Shown one piece after another: positions 10,301-20,069 of a DNA stretch of 30,344 nt. This DNA is from Ascoidea tarda (nom. inval.) (Eukaryota; Ascomycota; Saccharomycetes; Ascoideales; Ascoideaceae). The notes below the pieces were generated by a model, which saw only the letters and a program-made list of their open reading frames with translations, ran no database searches and was not told the origin of the DNA. The position numbers and the translations under genes were made by a program. How positions within the stretch are numbered: the stretch's first letter is position 1; each line of letters opens with the position of its first letter. The DNA lies in contig JAKTTS010000155.1 of the NCBI GenBank assembly GCA_030560485.1, positions 1 through 30,344 on the forward strand, given 5' to 3'.

Positions 10301-13006
10301 TTTTAAATACTCTAACAATGATATTTTGGAATTCTTATCTTCCCGGATGATTTCTTTTAATGAAAGAAGAATTTTTTCTCCATAGTGAGGAATCAAAACA
10401 GTGAATGTGGGCATGGCGGCAATTGATAGTGTTTCTGGTAAGGTGGTTGATAATGATTGAGCAAAATAAGATAAGCGTCTAGAAGCTTCTGATCTTGCAG
10501 GAAAAAACTCATCTGTGTTAACCTTTTTGTCATCTTCAGAAACAAAAAATGTTGGGGTCTTCAATGTTCTTTTATTTGGGTTCTCTGAGGGTTGTTGATG
10601 ATATAATAGTCTTTCCACATTCTCAAGCGGAAGCAAATGCTCTCTGTACATTGAAATAATAATTGCATTCCAAACCTGAGAAACTAAAACTTTTGGTTTG
10701 TATTTCACTTCCATATCTTTGGTTGCAAGTATTTTTGTGTAAATTCTTTTTGGCAAACGAACATAAATATTTTTCCAAGGACTTAAAATAGAAATACCAA
10801 GGTTGAAGGATAAACCAACAGAAAAAAAACAATTGCAAATGATATACCAGAGGTATGTATCCAAAAAGAATAATACCAAATCAGCAAGATACATAAGAAA
10901 CAACACGATTCTTGCCTGTTGACGGCATAAAAATGAACCCAACCATATATCACCAACACACCTCGTCATTTCCATAATAGACAAATTTCTTATTGGATCA
11001 CGAAGTGACAAAGTTAAAAAAAAATATGATTCAGTAAATTTAGCACCAAAAACAGAAATCCATAAAAGGTATGAAAACCATCTACCTCTTCCAGTCAATT
11101 TTGGAAAAGCAGCAGTAAATTCTCGTGAAGCATAATACTGAAGAGGTTTCTTTTTATCAAATAAATAAGAGGAAAATAACCCACCTAGTGGTCTAATTGA
11201 AAATACAAAATAGGTTATGATTGCTATAATGAACTGAATAATTGAAATCACAAAGGCAACCTTTGAATAAACATCTACTGGAATCATTCCTAAAACATAG
11301 ATTGATGGAGTCACATTGACAATCAACATGAATGTGATAAACAATATTCTATTAAATACACTTTGAGCACCAGGCCATTGTCTAGGAACAAAAAACAACT
11401 CAGCTATTGTTGCAATCAATTCTAAGATACAGGCAATAGTTCCACCGAGAGAAACAACTGATAATGTGGCTTGAGCTGTTGGTTGATTATTTGCTGTTTG
11501 GTCATAATTTTTTGTATATAGAGTTGGAGAATTGAAAGAAGTATAGAACCAAAACATACAGAAATGAATAATCCAAATCCTATTAAAATTGGTCAAGACA
11601 TGAGCCCAAGTTCTTGTTTCCCAATATGTTTTATAAAAGATTTTATTCCATTTAACTTGATGTAAATTTAAAAACCTTGTTTCTCTACTTAAACTCATGA
11701 GTTTCGTTTTTTCATCGCCAACGATTTTAATTCTTTCCAAGCCATCTTTATACCAAAACAACTGATTTACGTCATCATATCCAATAATTTTGTTATGATC
11801 TTTTTCTCTTCTAATAAATTTTCCATTTTCGGGATTTATTTTATAAACCTGGTCTCTAAGAAATTTATAAATTGGAGTTACGATTTGATTTAAAAAATAG
11901 TGTTCTTTTAGAGGCTCACTTTCCTTGCAAAGATTTGAAATGTAATAATCATAGGATAATTTGTAAAGAAAACAAAGACATTCCGGCATAAATCTAACTT
12001 GATTCGCCTCACCCCAAACCAATAAATAAACAGCGATTTGAGTGATGTAGTCTTCATAACTGTATAAATTCATTCTTAATCTCCATCTGTATTCCAACTC
12101 TTTTAATTTTTGAAATTTTATCTCGGATTCAATTAAATCTATTGAGTTTATATTAATATCGGAGATGTTAAATTTTAGATCAGCAGAAGGCTCGACTGGA
12201 GCAGTAGGTGGTTCTTTGGGGTTATCGTAGTCAGGTAAGATTAAATCTTCAAGACCGTCAAATTCTAGCATTGAAGCAAAATACCATTTTCTAAAATTGG
12301 CATTAGTTCCACCAATAAAATCAGCATGGATAGAAATTAAAGCAGTTTTTGAATCAATTCTACTTGATCTTGAGTCCCATAGCATCAAAAAATGGTTTAG
12401 CATGTTTTTACAGTTGCCGGTTTGAAAACCTAGCTTTTTTGTTATATCATTGAAAATTGATTCAACTTTAGTTAAAGGCACTGGTAGCAAGTTTTCGTCA
12501 TTTAAAGTTGGAAAGGAATCATCATAATCAATTACCGTTTGATTAATTTGATTTGGACCATAGTTTTTATGAGTTGGCAATTCCTTTTGTTGAACCGGAT
12601 AAGTTGTACTTGGATATCTGTGATTTGGGTGTTCTTCAGTCACGAAAGTTTTTTTAATTTCGGACTCATTAATGTAAGGAAATTTCTGTTGAGATGTTGA
12701 AATCATTGGAGGCATTGGAGGCATTTGAGGTATTGACAAAGAAGGATTTCCAGGAACTGGAGGCATCTGAAGGACCTGCTGGGTTGTTGGAGCATAATTC
12801 ACAACATTGTTATTATTGTTATTATTATTGTTATTGTTGTTATTGAAATTGTTGCTAACATTAATGTTGGACTTATCATTGTTTAATTCAGCAGTGTCAA
12901 ATCGCTGGTCACCTTGGTAATCATCATCCAGATCAGACAGGTCGTTAATAGTATCGTTTTCAGGTACCTGGTTTCCAATTACGTTGCTCGAGTCCCCGAA
13001 AGACAT
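7319..13006 (-). CDS. FKS1: (1,3)-beta-D-glucan synthase catalytic subunit (FKS family, GT48)
   Basis: This 1895-residue protein (S. cerevisiae Fks1 has 1876) is complete. It makes the main (1,3)-beta-glucan chain of the cell wall from UDP-glucose at the plasma membrane and is controlled by Rho1 in known yeasts. The N-terminal ~180 residues are disordered, with a poly-Asn run. The FKS N-terminal domain follows ([16 protein letters not shown] near residue 340), then the first membrane block, a large cytosolic catalytic region and the C-terminal membrane block. Near-invariant stretches are present, including [17 protein letters not shown], IYRGG-type loops with [20 protein letters not shown], and [15 protein letters not shown]. 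Echinocandin hot spot 1 is the normal FLTLSLRDP (about 663-671). Hot spot 2 reads DWVTIFIL (about 1378-1385) instead of DWVRRYTL or DWIRRYTL. The catalytic core looks intact. Whether this is the main FKS1 or a paralogue (FKS3/GSL type) cannot be told here. The only two CTG codons I found are residues 23 and 26. Confidence 0.96.
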   Translation of the reverse strand: [1895 protein letters not shown]

Positions 13007-14102
13007 ATTAATAGTGGTATCAACTAAGGCCTCGACAAATTATTAAAAAAGCTTCAAATTTGTCCAGTCGATAAGATAATTCTTTATAACTTGTGAGTTA
13101 GCTTGGAGCAAAACAAAGCAGCAGTGTCGAATATAACATAAAAGCTGTCTACAGCCCAGAAAAAAACAGCAGTACCACCATTGCAGACTACGAATATAGC
13201 AACATAGTTTTGTGTCACAGTGTGAAGAAGATGTTTTTGCTGCCTCCGCTTCTTTTGCTGCTTTTGCTTCTTTGCTTCTGTGCTCAAAGAACCACAGATA
13301 TGGTTTTCACGTGCTTGTGCATCTGCATGCGCTGAATGACGTTTGAAAACAGAACCGCTGCAGTGGATTCAAAAGAACAGAATATCATAAATAAGAACAG
13401 AAAAGAACCCAAGAAAAAGGAAACACAGTTGTCTCAAGAAAACCAGTGCATCCCACTCAAACAGATGGTGATAAAATAGAACTTGAGTGCTGGTTTTTTG
13501 TCTTTGTCTATTTTGGTGCTGCTCACTGATGTTTTTAGTTCATTGCACGATTGGATCGATATGTGATGACCAGCTCGACTTGTCAACGTTTCGACTAGTC
13601 TTCCTCAGCATCTTGAACGAAATGATTTGAAACCTGGTGTTGCATGAAACTTTTGGTATCAAGATGCAAAAAAGAAATACACTGGAAGAATCTGCTTCTA
13701 AAACCAAGAGAAAAGAAAGCACTTACATCAGATTATTTGGGTTTTCGATTTTCTTTCCTAATTTGGATGGTTCAATGGTTGTTCTCATGTAAAGAATCTT
13801 TTTATCTGCAGAAGATGAAGGTGTGTTATTTAATTATAACTTGGGATATACTCTCGATTTTCATAAAAGCCTTCAACTGGAAATATATTGGCAATAATGG
13901 CAATTGACTGAGATCAAGTTAAGAGAATCAAAATAAATTGAAACATTAAAATTCCCAAAATAATCATTTGCTATAACACAATGTTTTGGTATTTAAGAGG
14001 TTAAAAAACCTCTAACTCTTCTTTAAAAAATGTTCTAATATCATTAAGAGTTCTATTCTAGAAAAGATAGGTTATTATACTTTTTGTATATCTTAGCTGA
14101 AA
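13007..14102. promoter_or_regulatory. Divergent promoter region of glucan synthase and cell-wall protein genes
   Basis: This gap of 1096 bp is long for the window and feeds two cell-wall genes. The part nearest the glucan synthase (about 13090-13440) is richer in GC. It holds a strong pyrimidine tract at 13230-13285 on the plus strand, purine-rich on the strand of the glucan synthase. A perfect CACGTG lies at 13308-13313. The half nearest 14103 is AT-rich. An ATG-led open frame of 87 codons at 13644-13907 resembles nothing I know and I do not call it a gene. Confidence 0.55.
13308..13313. promoter_or_regulatory. CACGTG E-box (Cbf1/bHLH-type site)
   Basis: A perfect CACGTG palindrome lies about 300 bp upstream of the glucan synthase ATG. 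In yeasts this is the core site of Cbf1 and other bHLH factors. A six-base match can arise by chance, so it is only a candidate. Confidence 0.35.
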
Positions 14103-16304
14103 ATGTTATTTAATTATAGGAAATCTTTGTTACTTGTTGCTATTAACACGCTCCTAAAATTCTCCAAATCTTCACCAGTTATTACAATCATTGATCATTC
14201 CTTCACCACTTCAACTCTTATTTCATGTCATAATGGCTGTTCTATCAAATCTGATACTTCTTTAACTTCTTCAAACACACCAATCACTCTCACTGACCAT
14301 TCGTTCTCTACCTCGACAATTTTGTCATTTTCTCAACACTCTTGTTCTGTTGAATCTCAGTCTTCTATTTTTATTTCAAGTTCCACAACTTCATATTCTT
14401 TGCTGTCATCTAAACCAACAAGTTCAGTAATAAGTTCAACAACACAAAATTTTACCTCATATACTGATACATTTTTATCCTTTACAAACTCCTCAATCTT
14501 ATCGACACCATCAAGTATTTTAAGTCTGCTAACCCCGTCAATTCCATCAGTTTCATTTACCTCATCTAGTTTCTCAACTTTATCAAATACACAAAGCTCT
14601 CTGAGCGATATCAGCTCTTCACTTACATCGAGCCCAGTTATCTCCTCCTCTCAAACATGTATACCAATTATTATCACAACTATTTCCATTGACAATGATG
14701 GTAAAGAAACTACATTTACTGCTTCTGCATCATTTTCATTAATCATCTCTGATGAGGTTCTTCAAACTGAATATTGTTCAGGTGAACTACCTTTTCCAAA
14801 ATCTTCTGTTTTGTCAACTATATCTACCACATACCCTTCATCGCCTCTATGCACTCCAATAACTACAACATATACTAAAACTGATGATTCTGATAACGAA
14901 ACCACTTTCACTGACCATCTTTCTTATTTATTAGTTACCTCAGCTAATACTGTTTACACTGAATACTGTTCATCTGAACCAGAATTTACACCTAAGCCAT
15001 CATCATGTACTCCGGAAATCCAAACTTACCAAATAACTGATAATGATGGAAATGAAATTGTGATTACTAAGATAGTTTCTTATTCGTTGATTACAGATGG
15101 CGATGACATTGTTCACACTGAATATTGCTTGACTCAACCAAAAACTTCGTCAACCTACTTAAGATCATCAATTTATTCAACTTTATCTTTCTCATCAAGT
15201 TCATCAAGTTTATCTATATTGTCATTGCAGTTATCATCTACTCCATTGATCACAACTTATGTCACAAAAGATAACAGTGGTAAAGAAACAACCGTCAGTG
15301 AAACGGTTTCTTATTCGTTAATCACAAATGATGATACTGTGTATACTGAATATTGTTTATATCCGGAAACTACGGCTTTAGAAACAACAAAGAGTTTAAC
15401 ACCAGATATTCTGGCTTCTACCACCTTTTCATATCAAACTCCATCGTCATGCACTTTCTTTACAACAACATATGTCTCAACCGATAATGATGGTAAAGAG
15501 ACTACATCTTTTGATACTGCATCATACTCTTTATTTACAAGCAATGATATTGTTTATACTAGATATTGCTTGGACGAGACATCCACTTTTTCAGATCTGC
15601 CATCATGCACTCCATTAACAACAACATATGTTTCAACTGATAACAAAGGTGAAGGAAAAACGGTCACCACTACTGTATCTTATTCAGTCATTACATCTGA
15701 TGGTTCAAGTCATACATATTTTTGCAATGTGAATTCAATTTTGCCATCAAATATACTTTCATCATCGATTATTTTTTCATCATTTTCCACAGATGCAACA
15801 ATCAGTTCAGAAAGCGAGCCCATCACTTCAACTCAACCAGATTCAGAGCATTCAATATCTACGGTCACCACTGTTGGAGACGTTGAAACAACGACAATTA
15901 CCATTGAATCTTGTGGAACTAAAACTTGCGAGACATTGACTGTTGAAACTGGCTTAACCACATTGACAGTAACTAATGGCACTTTTGTTTCTTATTACAC
16001 CACATATTGTCCTTTAACCTCAGGTGAATCTGAATTAGCACAATACGAAGAAAGCTCTTTTACCATCTCAAAGTCTTTAGCTTCCTGTGAAACCAGTGAT
16101 TATGAAACTAAAATTTCTTGCAGTGACCTCGAATGCTCTACTTTATCATTAACTGCAGAGATAATTGGATCATCCAGCAGTCTTAATTCTACTGAGATTG
16201 TCTTGACTTCTTCTGTACCTATTTTAATAAAATCCAATCTTGGAACATATACTTCTGTTGGTTATTTTTCTCTTTTGATGGGTTTTGTCTTGTTACTAGT
16301 TTGA
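14103..16304 (+). CDS. Ser/Thr-rich repeat cell-wall protein, probably GPI-anchored
   Basis: This 733-residue protein starts at the ATG at 14103. Its N-terminus has basic residues then a hydrophobic run (about 8-20), consistent with a signal peptide. A short duplicated unit follows at about 31-51 and 65-85 (DHSFTTSTLISC and DHSFSTSTILSF). Next comes a Ser/Thr stalk, then six imperfect repeats of about 40 residues at 186-541, most beginning C-T-P and ending Y-C, with NDGKET in the middle. A domain at about 590-640 has paired cysteines (GTKTC, then ETGLTTLTV) and ends TTYCPL, a pattern familiar in yeast flocculins and wall mannoproteins. The C-terminus is a hydrophobic tail (SLLMGFVLLLV), as expected for a GPI-attachment signal. 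High Ser/Thr implies heavy O-mannosylation. The likely role is a structural wall protein or adhesin; no ligand-binding domain is recognisable. It is divergent from the glucan synthase gene. Some CTG codons lie within Ser-rich runs. Confidence 0.85.
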   Translation: MLFNYRKSLLLVAINTLLKFSKSSPVITIIDHSFTTSTLISCHNGCSIKSDTSLTSSNTPITLTDHSFSTSTILSFSQHSCSVESQSSIFISSSTTSYSLLSSKPTSSVISSTTQNFTSYTDTFLSFTNSSILSTPSSILSLLTPSIPSVSFTSSSFSTLSNTQSSLSDISSSLTSSPVISSSQTCIPIIITTISIDNDGKETTFTASASFSLIISDEVLQTEYCSGELPFPKSSVLSTISTTYPSSPLCTPITTTYTKTDDSDNETTFTDHLSYLLVTSANTVYTEYCSSEPEFTPKPSSCTPEIQTYQITDNDGNEIVITKIVSYSLITDGDDIVHTEYCLTQPKTSSTYLRSSIYSTLSFSSSSSSLSILSLQLSSTPLITTYVTKDNSGKETTVSETVSYSLITNDDTVYTEYCLYPETTALETTKSLTPDILASTTFSYQTPSSCTFFTTTYVSTDNDGKETTSFDTASYSLFTSNDIVYTRYCLDETSTFSDLPSCTPLTTTYVSTDNKGEGKTVTTTVSYSVITSDGSSHTYFCNVNSILPSNILSSSIIFSSFSTDATISSESEPITSTQPDSEHSISTVTTVGDVETTTITIESCGTKTCETLTVETGLTTLTVTNGTFVSYYTTYCPLTSGESELAQYEESSFTISKSLASCETSDYETKISCSDLECSTLSLTAEIIGSSSSLNSTEIVLTSSVPILIKSNLGTYTSVGYFSLLMGFVLLLV
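14658..15725 (+). repeat. Six tandem ~40-codon repeats within the cell-wall protein gene
   Basis: The units cover residues 186-225, 250-289, 302-342, 379-418, 450-489 and 502-541. They are separated by Ser/Pro-rich linkers of 12-36 residues. The shared pattern is C-T-P, then TTY, then D-N-D/S-G-K-E-T-T, then S-Y-S-L-I-T, then Y-T-E-Y-C. Unit 4 has Ser (TCT) in place of the opening Cys. Units differ at many codons, so the duplication is old rather than a recent slippage event. Each unit probably forms a small fold closed by a disulfide between its two end cysteines. Confidence 0.9.
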
Positions 16305-16748
16305 ATTTGGTTTAATCAGTTTTTACAACACTTTCAATTTTGATTTTGTATTTGCTTATTTGTCGCGAAATTTATTTTGTTATTCTTCTGCTTCACTTTT
16401 ATATTTGAATTATCCAATTTTCTTTAATATTTTTTTTTTACAGTACCTTTTTAATTAGTAAAAAATTTAGTTGTTTAATAGAGTTATTTTTCATAAATTA
16501 AAAAAAAATCATTGAATAATAGAGCAGAAAATAGTGCAATTAAATCATAAGTAGGAGTAGTGATGAAAAAAAATAATTGAAAAAACAATATAAAAATTTG
16601 TATTAAGATTAAAATATAGATAAGTAAAGTATTGAAAATAATTAATGAGATGACAATGAGGTAACTGATAATCAATAAATTGAATAAGTTAAAACAAAAA
16701 ATAAAAAAACTTTAAAAATGAAACTCAAACAAATGAAAAATTTATTGT
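16305..16748. other. Convergent 3' intergenic region
   Basis: These 444 bp lie between the convergent ends of the cell-wall protein gene and PSE1. They are strongly AT-rich with poly-T and poly-A runs and AATAAA-like motifs fitting 3' end formation. I see no gene. Confidence 0.6.
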
Positions 16749-19700
16749 TTAACTAAACCATTGACTTAATAGGTCTTGTGGATACTTGGAAAGTAAACCC
16801 ATTGCTTCTTCTTGAGGGATCGATCCTAATAAGTTTTTTGTTGCATCAATCAAAGTTTTCCCGGTTTTTGTTTTCGTAATATTAGAACTAATTAGAACCT
16901 GAATAATACTTTCTAAAACAACTGCGATATTTTTTTTAATACTAGGGTGGTTGTTATTAATTAATTTAACCAAAAACGAGTAACTTGTAAGAATACAATC
17001 TTGTTCTTCAATAACAGGAAGTGATTGAATCCAATTCTCAACAATCAAATCAAAGTTAGAGATGGTTGAGCCATATTCATTTAAAATTTTAGCAAGAGCT
17101 GAAATAGCGTTTTCAGTTGCTGATATATTCTCAACGCTTTTAGAACCTTCACTTTGAATTATTTTAAATAGCAATTGTAATGTAGCAAGGCAAAAGGACT
17201 GATAATTTTGACCACCATATTGAGCAGCAACTCCAACCACATAACAGGCTGCTTGACGAATAGATGGATGGTTAGAAAGATCCAATGCTTGGCCAATTTG
17301 ATTCACAAATACACTATGGAAGTTGTAGGAATCCTTTCCACAATACTCAATTAGATCCGCTACTATGCAAATACCGCAGTTTTTAATGAAAATATTGGAG
17401 TCATCAAGAAAAGTTAAAACTGTTGGAATTAGTTTTTCAAAGTACAGTAAGAATTTTGTTTTTGAATTTTTGAAAACTGAAGAAAGAGCAGAGTTGATTT
17501 CATCTAGTAAATCTTCATCAGTGTCTTCATTATCACTATCGTAGCCCTCGTCATATTCATCTTCGTTGTAGCCCTCAGCATTTGGGTCATCTTCATCATT
17601 TGTCTTGCTATGCTTTATTCTTGAATAAGCAGTTTGCAAAGTTTTATCAACTGCGGTAACAAAAGACTCAAATTGGTTATCATTTAAACAATTTGATCCA
17701 AAATTCGAAACACAAGTGGCGAAACATCTATAATATTCACTCAAGAGATAATTGACAGGTTCTTCAGATAATGACTGGAATAACTTATCGGTTGTTTCTT
17801 GCCATATATTAATTAAATCTTGTGGATTATTCTGGGATTTTATACAGTTGAGCATTGCAGGGATGGCTTCGATGGCAGCTTCTCTGACTCCGTCATGTAA
17901 ATAAAAATCTAGAGCTGGGAATAAAATTTCTTTTAAAATTGAACGAGCAAAAGCTGAAAAATTTTCTTTCAAGACTTCAGCATAACCTTTTAATAATTCA
18001 ATTGCGACCACTTTGTCATCTAGAGCCGAAGTGTGCAAGGCGATTTTTTTGCCGTGAACATCCAAGATTTCCCAATCTTCATCGTCATTGATATCATCAT
18101 CGTCAACATCTTCAATTGCTTTAAGACTTTGACCTTGTTTAGCTTGAATCAATAAAGGGGGTAGAATTTTGTTCAAATAAGGTAAGAATTCAACGCCAAC
18201 AACGCTGCAAAGTCTGCTCCAACTTTGTTGCAAATAAGATAAAACTGGGTCATCGTCGTTAACTTGGTGGTTTAGAATTTGATCTTGGATAGTTTCGAAG
18301 ATTTGTAAAACTTGGTGTTGATGTGTTTGAAATTTTTCTTTTCCAACGGCTAGAGCAATAAGGGATAAGCATTCTACACTTTTAGCTTTGATTAATTGAT
18401 TTTCCGCTTGAAAGTCATTATTGAGAATAACGTTGATCAAAATTGGAGTTAAAGCATCGTAGTATTTGATGAATTTCTTTTCAGCAGCATCAGCAATGAC
18501 AGATATAGTGGTTAGAACCTGTTCTTGGACATATTTATGATGACTTTGTAGGAGAGTGACTAAATTAGTTAATAGATCATCCAAGTAAGGTTCTAAAAGT
18601 TCTTTTGTTGCATTTTCAGAAAAGTTGACTAAGGCGGCAGCGGCATGAGCTTGAACTCTGGGAGAGGATTCATTGGTTAATTTTGAGATCAAAGAAGGTA
18701 AGATTTGGTTAGCACTGGTTGATTGAATAGTTGTAGCAAAATCGGTTGACATTTGACCTAAAGCGTTGCAACAAGCATATTGAACTCTTGGATGAGGATC
18801 GTTCATTAGAGGTAGGATTATTTCTAAAAGTTTTGGAATTTCTGTTATAAGAACATCAGCACAACCTTCGACGGCAGCAGAAAGAGCCATTAAGGCAGCT
18901 TGTCGTTCTCTCCATTGAGCTGAGTTGATCATTTGAGGTAGGAACTCGAATAAAATAGGAGCTAAGAATTTGCCTCTAACACTTAGAGAAACACGATCAA
19001 TTGAATTTCTAGCAGCGTCGTATTCGATTTCTTCGTCTGGGTCGTCAATGTCGTTGTTATTGTTCCATTCAGCGGCTTCTTCGTCATCAGGGCAAATTTC
19101 AGTTAGCATTGACAAGTTGATTAGAATAATCTCTTGACAGTAGTTTGGAAAAGATTTGACCATTTTAGGAGCGGATTCGCTAAAGGTTGTCAACAATTCT
19201 AAGGCAGTTAATCTCGTGTTGGAGTCGAAGTTTTTGTTTTTACAAATCAAAGAGGAAAATTCGATTAATTGATTGAACATTGGTTTGAACAATTTTGGGG
19301 CCAACTGGACTAGATCAATTAGGTTTTCAAGAATGGTGTTTAGGGAGTCTTCTTTGTCGTCGGATAGGAAGGATGGCAAGATATTTAGTAGGTTTGGTAA
19401 GAGAGGAGTAATTAGAGGCCATTTTTCCTTTGGAACTATTTTAAAAAAAGAGGCAAAAGCAGTGACAGAGGAGGTTTTAATTGAATCGTCATTGTCTTGA
19501 AAGGCCGAGTTGAATAAAGGTAGGATTTCGTTGATATTTGAGCTATCGATTAAATCTGGGTTTGAAGAGAGGATTCTAAAAGCGGAATCTTTAAAACTTG
19601 AGTTTTCGTTTTGGTGTAGAGCTTTAAAGATGATTGAAATTAGTTCAGGCCATTGACTTTCGTTATTTATGATGATTTTGGAGACCTCTGAAATTGAATC

Positions 19701-20069
19701 AGCAATTTTGTGTCTCAAATCGTTTGAGATATTGGGGTTAACAAAAGACTGTAAAAGGATGTTACAGATTTTTGATTTGGAGTCATTTGAGATGATGTTA
19801 AAATTTGATTCGATTAGCACAGAGACACTGGAGTTATTGATAGGGGATTTTGCAGCCAATCTTCTAAACAAGACTATTGAAAAGGTCTGGAGTTGAATGT
19901 TGTCAGAGGAAGCAGCTTGCTGGGCCAAGTATAAGAGGAGGTATTCAAGATTTGGTGGTAAAAGCCAGGTTGAATTTAGCAAAGTTTCTGATTGTGATCT
20001 GATGGCGTTATCAGTGGAAAGAAGGCCCTGTAGGAGATTGGAGAGAGCGACTTCGGTTTCTAAGTACAT
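16749..20069 (-). CDS. PSE1: Importin beta family karyopherin Pse1/Kap121
   Basis: This 1106-residue protein (S. cerevisiae Pse1 has 1089) starts at the ATG at 20069. The open frame runs 35 codons further upstream but only to a TTG, and the N-terminus from the ATG (LLQGLLSTDNAIRSQSE, then EYLLLYLAQQAAS) lines up with the family start. It is made of HEAT repeats throughout, for example the run PLMNDPHPRVQYACCNALGQ. An acidic insertion containing DDDDINDDEDWE lies near residue 650, and a long acidic stretch near 824-855. Both are typical of the Kap121/importin-5 group. The protein ferries cargo such as ribosomal proteins and transcription factors into the nucleus, with release by Ran-GTP. It is divergent from MAK16. 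I found only one in-frame CTG (17445-17447), at a position not expected to be invariant. No break is visible. Confidence 0.93.
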   Translation of the reverse strand: MYLETEVALSNLLQGLLSTDNAIRSQSETLLNSTWLLPPNLEYLLLYLAQQAASSDNIQLQTFSIVLFRRLAAKSPINNSSVSVLIESNFNIISNDSKSKICNILLQSFVNPNISNDLRHKIADSISEVSKIIINNESQWPELISIIFKALHQNENSSFKDSAFRILSSNPDLIDSSNINEILPLFNSAFQDNDDSIKTSSVTAFASFFKIVPKEKWPLITPLLPNLLNILPSFLSDDKEDSLNTILENLIDLVQLAPKLFKPMFNQLIEFSSLICKNKNFDSNTRLTALELLTTFSESAPKMVKSFPNYCQEIILINLSMLTEICPDDEEAAEWNNNNDIDDPDEEIEYDAARNSIDRVSLSVRGKFLAPILFEFLPQMINSAQWRERQAALMALSAAVEGCADVLITEIPKLLEIILPLMNDPHPRVQYACCNALGQMSTDFATTIQSTSANQILPSLISKLTNESSPRVQAHAAAALVNFSENATKELLEPYLDDLLTNLVTLLQSHHKYVQEQVLTTISVIADAAEKKFIKYYDALTPILINVILNNDFQAENQLIKAKSVECLSLIALAVGKEKFQTHQHQVLQIFETIQDQILNHQVNDDDPVLSYLQQSWSRLCSVVGVEFLPYLNKILPPLLIQAKQGQSLKAIEDVDDDDINDDEDWEILDVHGKKIALHTSALDDKVVAIELLKGYAEVLKENFSAFARSILKEILFPALDFYLHDGVREAAIEAIPAMLNCIKSQNNPQDLINIWQETTDKLFQSLSEEPVNYLLSEYYRCFATCVSNFGSNCLNDNQFESFVTAVDKTLQTAYSRIKHSKTNDEDDPNAEGYNEDEYDEGYDSDNEDTDEDLLDEINSALSSVFKNSKTKFLLYFEKLIPTVLTFLDDSNIFIKNCGICIVADLIEYCGKDSYNFHSVFVNQIGQALDLSNHPSIRQAACYVVGVAAQYGGQNYQSFCLATLQLLFKIIQSEGSKSVENISATENAISALAKILNEYGSTISNFDLIVENWIQSLPVIEEQDCILTSYSFLVKLINNNHPSIKKNIAVVLESIIQVLISSNITKTKTGKTLIDATKNLLGSIPQEEAMGLLSKYPQDLLSQWFS

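Noticed and set aside
13644-13907. 87-codon ATG-led open frame upstream of the wall-protein gene
   Set aside because: No recognisable content; lies in the promoter region and is of chance length.
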